This document shows positions 60,394-64,000 of a stretch of DNA of 64,000 nucleotides, piece after piece. Each line of letters begins with the position of its first letter. Within the stretch, counting starts at the first letter, position 1. The notes beneath the pieces were generated by a model. It was not told where the DNA came from and searched no databases. It saw only the letters and a program-made list of their open reading frames with translations. Source of the stretch: Mycetocola tolaasinivorans (lineage in GTDB: Bacteria; Actinomycetota; Actinomycetes; Actinomycetales; Microbacteriaceae). Position numbers and translations under genes: made by a program. Location: NCBI RefSeq assembly GCF_003667565.1, contig NZ_RCUX01000003.1:1-64000 (forward strand), written 5' to 3'.

Positions 60394-61634
60394 GCGTCGT
60401 CCGCCCCCTGGGGCCATCCTCGGAGAACACCCGCAGCGCGATCCTTGATCTGGTTCGTTCGAGCGGCACCGTGAGTCGCATCGAGCTGGCCGAGATGTCC
60501 GGCCTCACCGCGACCTCGATCACCCGCTTTGTGAAGACGCTGATTGATGCCGGCCTCATTATCGAGACCGGATACGGTGACTCCAGCGGGGGCAAGCGCC
60601 CGAGCCTTCTCGAGCTCAATCGCGGCGCTCGATACGCGGTGGGGCTCTCCCTGGACGATGCCCGGCTCAGCTATGTGGTCACCGATCTCGGGGGAAGCGT
60701 TGTGGGGCGGCTGGTGAGTCGCGGCATCGCGGGTGCCGCGCCGAGCGATGTCATCGCGCGTATCGCGGTCGAGGTGGGGCAGGTGCTCTCCGAGCTCTCG
60801 ATTCCGCTGGATAAGGTGGTGGGCATCGGTGTGGCTGGTGCCGGACTCGACATCCGTGGCGGGGGCGAGGGTCTGTCGGTGACGGCGGCCGAGTGGGAGT
60901 CGTTCGCGGTGGCGCAGGCCCTCGAGGCACAAACCGGGCTTCTAGTGGTGCGGGACAATGACGCTGCCTGCGCCGCGCTCGGTGAATTCTGGGTCGGTCG
61001 GATCCCGGCCACACAGGATTTTGCGAGCCTCTACATGTCAAACGGATTTGGCCTGGGCCTGATGATGGGTGGCGCGCTGGTGCGCGGAAGCTCCTCAAAC
61101 GTGGGTGAGATCGGGCACATGCCACTCTCTCTGGACGGCCCCGACTGCTGGTGCGGAGCGCGCGGATGTCTGGAAATGCTGGCGGCACCGCGGGCGATCG
61201 TTGCGCGGGCGCTCGTCGATTCCGAGCTGACCGCTGACCTTGGACTCACGCAGGTTGGGGGCGACTCCCGCCAGGCGTTTGAACGTATTGCCCGCGCCGC
61301 TGCCGGTGGTGAACCACGCAGCGTTGCCCTGATCGAACAGGCCGCGCGCGCTGTCGCAACCGCCGTGCTCGCGGTGGTCAACGTGCTCGATTTGGATCGC
61401 CTCTATCTCTCCGGCCCTGGTTTTGCCGAAATCGGCGAGATCTATGCACGCGAGATACGATCCACACTGACGCGCTGCGCGCGCACACGCGCGGTTCACG
61501 GGGTACGGGTGGAGCTCTCCGATCCGGGGCTTGACGCCGCCGCAATCGGAGCGGCGAGCCTCGCCCTCCAGCATGTGCTGACCCCGCACGTGAATGCCGG
61601 TCGCGATGCCCTCGCCCCGGCGGGTGCGCGCTAG
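60390..61634 (+). CDS. ROK family transcriptional regulator
   Basis: This 414-aa protein has an N-terminal winged HTH (GTVSRIELAEMSGLTATSIT) and a ROK sugar-binding domain. DNDAACAALGEFW, GEIGHMPL and the zinc-type motif CWCGARGCLEM are visible. It is probably the repressor of the sugar operon, released by the transported sugar or its phosphate. It overlaps the preceding small gene by 4 bp. Confidence 0.93.
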   Translation: MSVVRPLGPSSENTRSAILDLVRSSGTVSRIELAEMSGLTATSITRFVKTLIDAGLIIETGYGDSSGGKRPSLLELNRGARYAVGLSLDDARLSYVVTDLGGSVVGRLVSRGIAGAAPSDVIARIAVEVGQVLSELSIPLDKVVGIGVAGAGLDIRGGGEGLSVTAAEWESFAVAQALEAQTGLLVVRDNDAACAALGEFWVGRIPATQDFASLYMSNGFGLGLMMGGALVRGSSSNVGEIGHMPLSLDGPDCWCGARGCLEMLAAPRAIVARALVDSELTADLGLTQVGGDSRQAFERIARAAAGGEPRSVALIEQAARAVATAVLAVVNVLDLDRLYLSGPGFAEIGEIYAREIRSTLTRCARTRAVHGVRVELSDPGLDAAAIGAASLALQHVLTPHVNAGRDALAPAGAR

Positions 61635-61728
61635 CTCCACGGCTCGCGTTCCCTCAATTTTCCCTCATTCCACACGGCGACGTTCGTCGTGCCTGGGCGC
61701 TGCCCAAAACACCGAAAGGAGTGGCACT

Positions 61729-62499
61729 GTGGCCATTCGATCCATCATTCTTAATGTGAACGACATCGACGCATCGATCGACTTCTACACCCGATTTCTT
61801 GACGCTGAGCTGATCACCCGCAGCGAGACGGAGGCAACCCTTGACCTCGTGACCGCGACCCTGCGTCTTGTCGCGATTACCCAGCCGGAGATCTCCGGCT
61901 GGGTGCCGGATGACCTGCAGACCGGTTTCCGCCACTTTGGCTTCAAGGTGGCTAACATCGACGAGCGGGTGGCCGAGCTGAAGGGTGCTGGCGTGCGCTT
62001 CCAGCTGGAGCCCATCAACGCCGAGGGCGATGTTCGCATCACCTTCTTCTTCGACCCCGACGGCACGCTGGTCGAGCTGGTGGAGGGTGACCTGCGATAC
62101 CACGAGATCTTCAATCAGGCCGCCGTGGATGCCGACTGGGGCATGGGGGTGCCGGAGCGCGCCCGGTTTGATCACGTGGCCGAAACGGTGCAGGACCTCG
62201 CCGCGACGACCGCGCACTTCGCCGCGCACGGCTACACGGTGATGGGCGGGATTCACCAGCCGAGCGATGACCGCGGCTTCGAAATCACGTATCTACGCGG
62301 GGGCGACAGCACCCTGGAAATCTTCACGTTCGACCGCGCGGAGAAGCGCGTGCCCCAGGCGCAGGTGAACGCGCCCGGATTCCTCGCCATGGAGATCGAG
62401 GGTGCGGCGGGTGCGTCCGCGACCGAGGTGGGTGAAGCCGCCGGTGTACGCGTCTATGCGGACACCAACGGCCTGCGATTCGTCCCGGCCGATGCCTAG
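61729..62499 (+). CDS. Two-domain VOC family protein
   Basis: This 256-aa protein has two glyoxalase/dioxygenase-type modules: SIILNVNDIDASIDFYTRFL (first) and FDHVAETVQDLAATTAHFAA (second). The TFFFDPDGTLVELVEGD segment is the usual metal-site strand (Glu). GTG 61729 follows AAAGGA. The start of the aldo/keto reductase overlaps its stop by 8 bp. The reaction is unknown; in a sugar locus an epimerase/isomerase-like role on a keto-sugar is possible. Confidence 0.87.
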   Translation: MAIRSIILNVNDIDASIDFYTRFLDAELITRSETEATLDLVTATLRLVAITQPEISGWVPDDLQTGFRHFGFKVANIDERVAELKGAGVRFQLEPINAEGDVRITFFFDPDGTLVELVEGDLRYHEIFNQAAVDADWGMGVPERARFDHVAETVQDLAATTAHFAAHGYTVMGGIHQPSDDRGFEITYLRGGDSTLEIFTFDRAEKRVPQAQVNAPGFLAMEIEGAAGASATEVGEAAGVRVYADTNGLRFVPADA

Positions 62500-63454
62500 C
62501 CAGGGCTGGACGCCACGCCCCCTCGGGGTTACCGGGCTGCTGGTCAGCCCGGTGACCCTCGGCGGGGGACCGCTCGGGAGTATGCCCGAAAACTTCGGGT
62601 ACGCGGTGAGTGAGCGCGCGGGGATTGATCTCGTACGTGCCGTTCTCGCCAGCGAGATTCGCAGCATTGATACGGCAAACGGATACTCGCAGGGCGAGAG
62701 TGAGCGGCGCATCGGTATCGCCATTGCGGAGCAGGGTGGTCTGCCGGACGATGTGCTGGTGATGACCAAGGTTGACGCACTCGATCGCGATTTCAGTGCG
62801 GATCGCGTCCGTCGCTCCCTCGCAGAGAGTCGAGAACGATTGGGCGTGGAGGTGCTCCCGATGGTGCACCTCCATGATCCGGAGTACTTCGACTTTGCGG
62901 AGATTGCCGGGCCAGGCGGTGCAATTGAGGCGTTGGTGGACGCGCGCGAGCGCGGAGAGGTTGGACATATAGGACTCGCCGGGGGAGACGTGCACCAGAT
63001 GTCTCGATATCTTGAGCTCGGCATGTTTGAGGTTCTCCTCGTTCACAACCGTTTCACCCTCGTGGATCGCAGCGCGAACGGACTGGTTGACCGCGCACGG
63101 GAGCTGGGCGTGGGGGTGGTGAACGCTGCCGTCCTGGGCGGGGGAATTCTCGCGGACGTTACTGGAACCCGCACCGACTACGGTTACCGCCCGGCCTCTC
63201 CGGAGACACTGCATGCCATTGCCGAGATGAGACGGGTCTGCGCCAACTGGGACACCGATCTGGCAACCGCTGCCGTGGCATTCTCCGTGCGTGACACGAG
63301 ATTCGCCACCACGATCGTGGGCATCTCAAAACCCGAACGCATTGCAGGGGCCATCGCCGCCGCCTCCCTGGATCGACCCGAGGAGTTTTGGCAAGAACTC
63401 GACGCCCTCCTCCCGGATTCTCGGCACTGGCTTGATGCCGCGCCTCACGCATAG
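62492..63454 (+). CDS. Aldo/keto reductase
   Basis: This 320-aa enzyme has the catalytic tetrad in view: Asp in SIDTANGYS with Tyr next to it, Lys in VMTKVDAL, and His in MVHLHDPEYF. L-fucose/D-threo-aldose dehydrogenase-like members have a similar N-terminus (LGVTGLLVSPVTLGGGPLG). It is coupled to the VOC gene by overlap and probably oxidises or reduces a sugar aldehyde or lactone precursor. Confidence 0.92.
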   Translation: MPSQGWTPRPLGVTGLLVSPVTLGGGPLGSMPENFGYAVSERAGIDLVRAVLASEIRSIDTANGYSQGESERRIGIAIAEQGGLPDDVLVMTKVDALDRDFSADRVRRSLAESRERLGVEVLPMVHLHDPEYFDFAEIAGPGGAIEALVDARERGEVGHIGLAGGDVHQMSRYLELGMFEVLLVHNRFTLVDRSANGLVDRARELGVGVVNAAVLGGGILADVTGTRTDYGYRPASPETLHAIAEMRRVCANWDTDLATAAVAFSVRDTRFATTIVGISKPERIAGAIAAASLDRPEEFWQELDALLPDSRHWLDAAPHA

Positions 63455-63508
63455 TCACCACCCGATGACAGCAACACTCATATTGACAACGAACAAAGGA
63501 AAACCCTG

Positions 63509-63886
63509 ATGCCCCTGGTAACCGTAGACATGCACCGCCCACTCGCCGATCGTCGCACCGAGATGAGCGCGGCAATCCACTCTGCACTCGTGGAGGGCTG
63601 GGAGTTCCCCGCGGATGACCTCTTCCAGATCTTCACCCTGCACGATGAGGGCGATCTCTTCTATAGTCGGACCTTCCCGAACGCAGAGCGCACCGACATC
63701 ATCTTTATCCGCATCCTCGCGTACAACGGGTACACCCCGGAGCAGAAGCAGCGCGCCAGCGCCCTGGTGGTGGAAAAGCTCGCTGCGCTCGGCTTCAAGC
63801 GGGACAACCTGCTGATCGCGATCACCGAGAACGGCGATGGTGACTGGCACGCCCCCGAGATTGACTCCGGCGATGTCGCGGCGTAG
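63509..63886 (+). CDS. Tautomerase family protein
   Basis: This 125-aa protein begins [11 protein letters not shown]; removal of Met leaves the catalytic N-terminal Pro of 4-oxalocrotonate-tautomerase-type enzymes. [19 protein letters not shown] is a typical helix. AAAGGAAAA precedes the ATG. It lies in the sugar operon and its stop overlaps the start of the glycosidase by 14 bp. Confidence 0.85.
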   Translation: MPLVTVDMHRPLADRRTEMSAAIHSALVEGWEFPADDLFQIFTLHDEGDLFYSRTFPNAERTDIIFIRILAYNGYTPEQKQRASALVVEKLAALGFKRDNLLIAITENGDGDWHAPEIDSGDVAA

Positions 63887-64000
63887 CGAATTCCCCGCGG
63901 ATTTTGTGTGGTCCTCGGCAACAGCGGCCTATCAAGTGGAGGGGGCCGTCGCACGCGAGGGGCGTGGCCCCAGCATTTGGGATACGTTTGCCGCCCGCCC
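63873..64000 (+). CDS. Glycoside hydrolase family 1 beta-glucosidase, 5' end
   Basis: The first 42 codons show the GH1 opening: [19 protein letters not shown], then [13 protein letters not shown]1 enzymes cleave beta-glucosides and related glycosides. The gene runs off the window end. It overlaps the tautomerase stop and is the strongest clue that the upstream ABC importer brings in a beta-glycoside. Confidence 0.92.
   Translation, partial: MSRRSEFPADFVWSSATAAYQVEGAVAREGRGPSIWDTFAAR

Overview
The window looks like chromosomal DNA of a high-GC actinobacterium, most likely a member of the Microbacteriaceae. The grounds are the strong GC bias, frequent GTG starts, the gene order rplU-rpmA-obg-proB-proA-nadD-X-rsfS, a coproporphyrin-type heme operon with hemQ, and a mycothiol-like glycosyltransferase/deacetylase pair. 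This placement is inference from gene content; no database search was run.

Layout. 0-7.1 kb is core: ribosomal L21 (3' end) and L27, Obg GTPase, proline synthesis, NAD synthesis, a tail-anchored coiled-coil protein, RsfS and tRNA-Ala(GGC). 7.1-12.9 kb is an eroding accessory segment. It starts in the tRNA-Ala 3' end and is bracketed by two ~65-bp direct repeats that each contain a terminator. Inside are a TDT transporter, a frameshifted LysR gene, a decapitated ABC ATPase, a secreted protein with a hydrophobic C-terminal domain next to a small membrane protein (possible toxin/immunity pair), and a broken ECF sigma operon. 13.1-19.1 kb is a tightly packed run of tailoring enzymes (Tat-exported flavin oxidase, acyltransferase, SDR, esterase, unknown 175-aa protein, luciferase-like monooxygenase), followed by an XRE regulator divergent from an MFS exporter.

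21.5-33.2 kb is carbohydrate and sulfur metabolism. A cupin-like gene lies divergent to a beta-propeller gene, and together they resemble a split aldos-2-ulose dehydratase. Next comes a UDP-GlcNAc 2-epimerase whose 3' end is fused tail-to-tail with a second TDT transporter. A second LysR gene, a 1078-aa DUF4434-like protein and a sulfonate-type ABC importer follow. The TDT-LysR-ABC module here is paralogous to the decayed module at 7-9.6 kb. 33.2-40 kb holds a SNF2 helicase, an unknown membrane protein, and a tag-ogt-ECF sigma cluster for DNA alkylation repair.

40.2-53.5 kb holds the GT4/PIG-L pair, an iron-box-preceded siderophore-type ATPase, and a complete heme pathway: divergent hemA, then hemE-Y-Q-H-C-D-B-L, mostly translationally coupled. 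53.6-56.5 kb holds a GNAT protein and a PadR-controlled MFS exporter. 56.6-64 kb is a sugar uptake and catabolism locus (ABC importer, a LacI-like fragment, ROK regulator, VOC protein, aldo/keto reductase, tautomerase, and the start of a GH1 beta-glucosidase cut by the window edge).

The best candidates for something undescribed are the split propeller/cupin pair, the secreted protein plus membrane partner at 9.7-11.1 kb, the tailoring operon at 13-19 kb, and the duplicated transporter module with its recombination scars.
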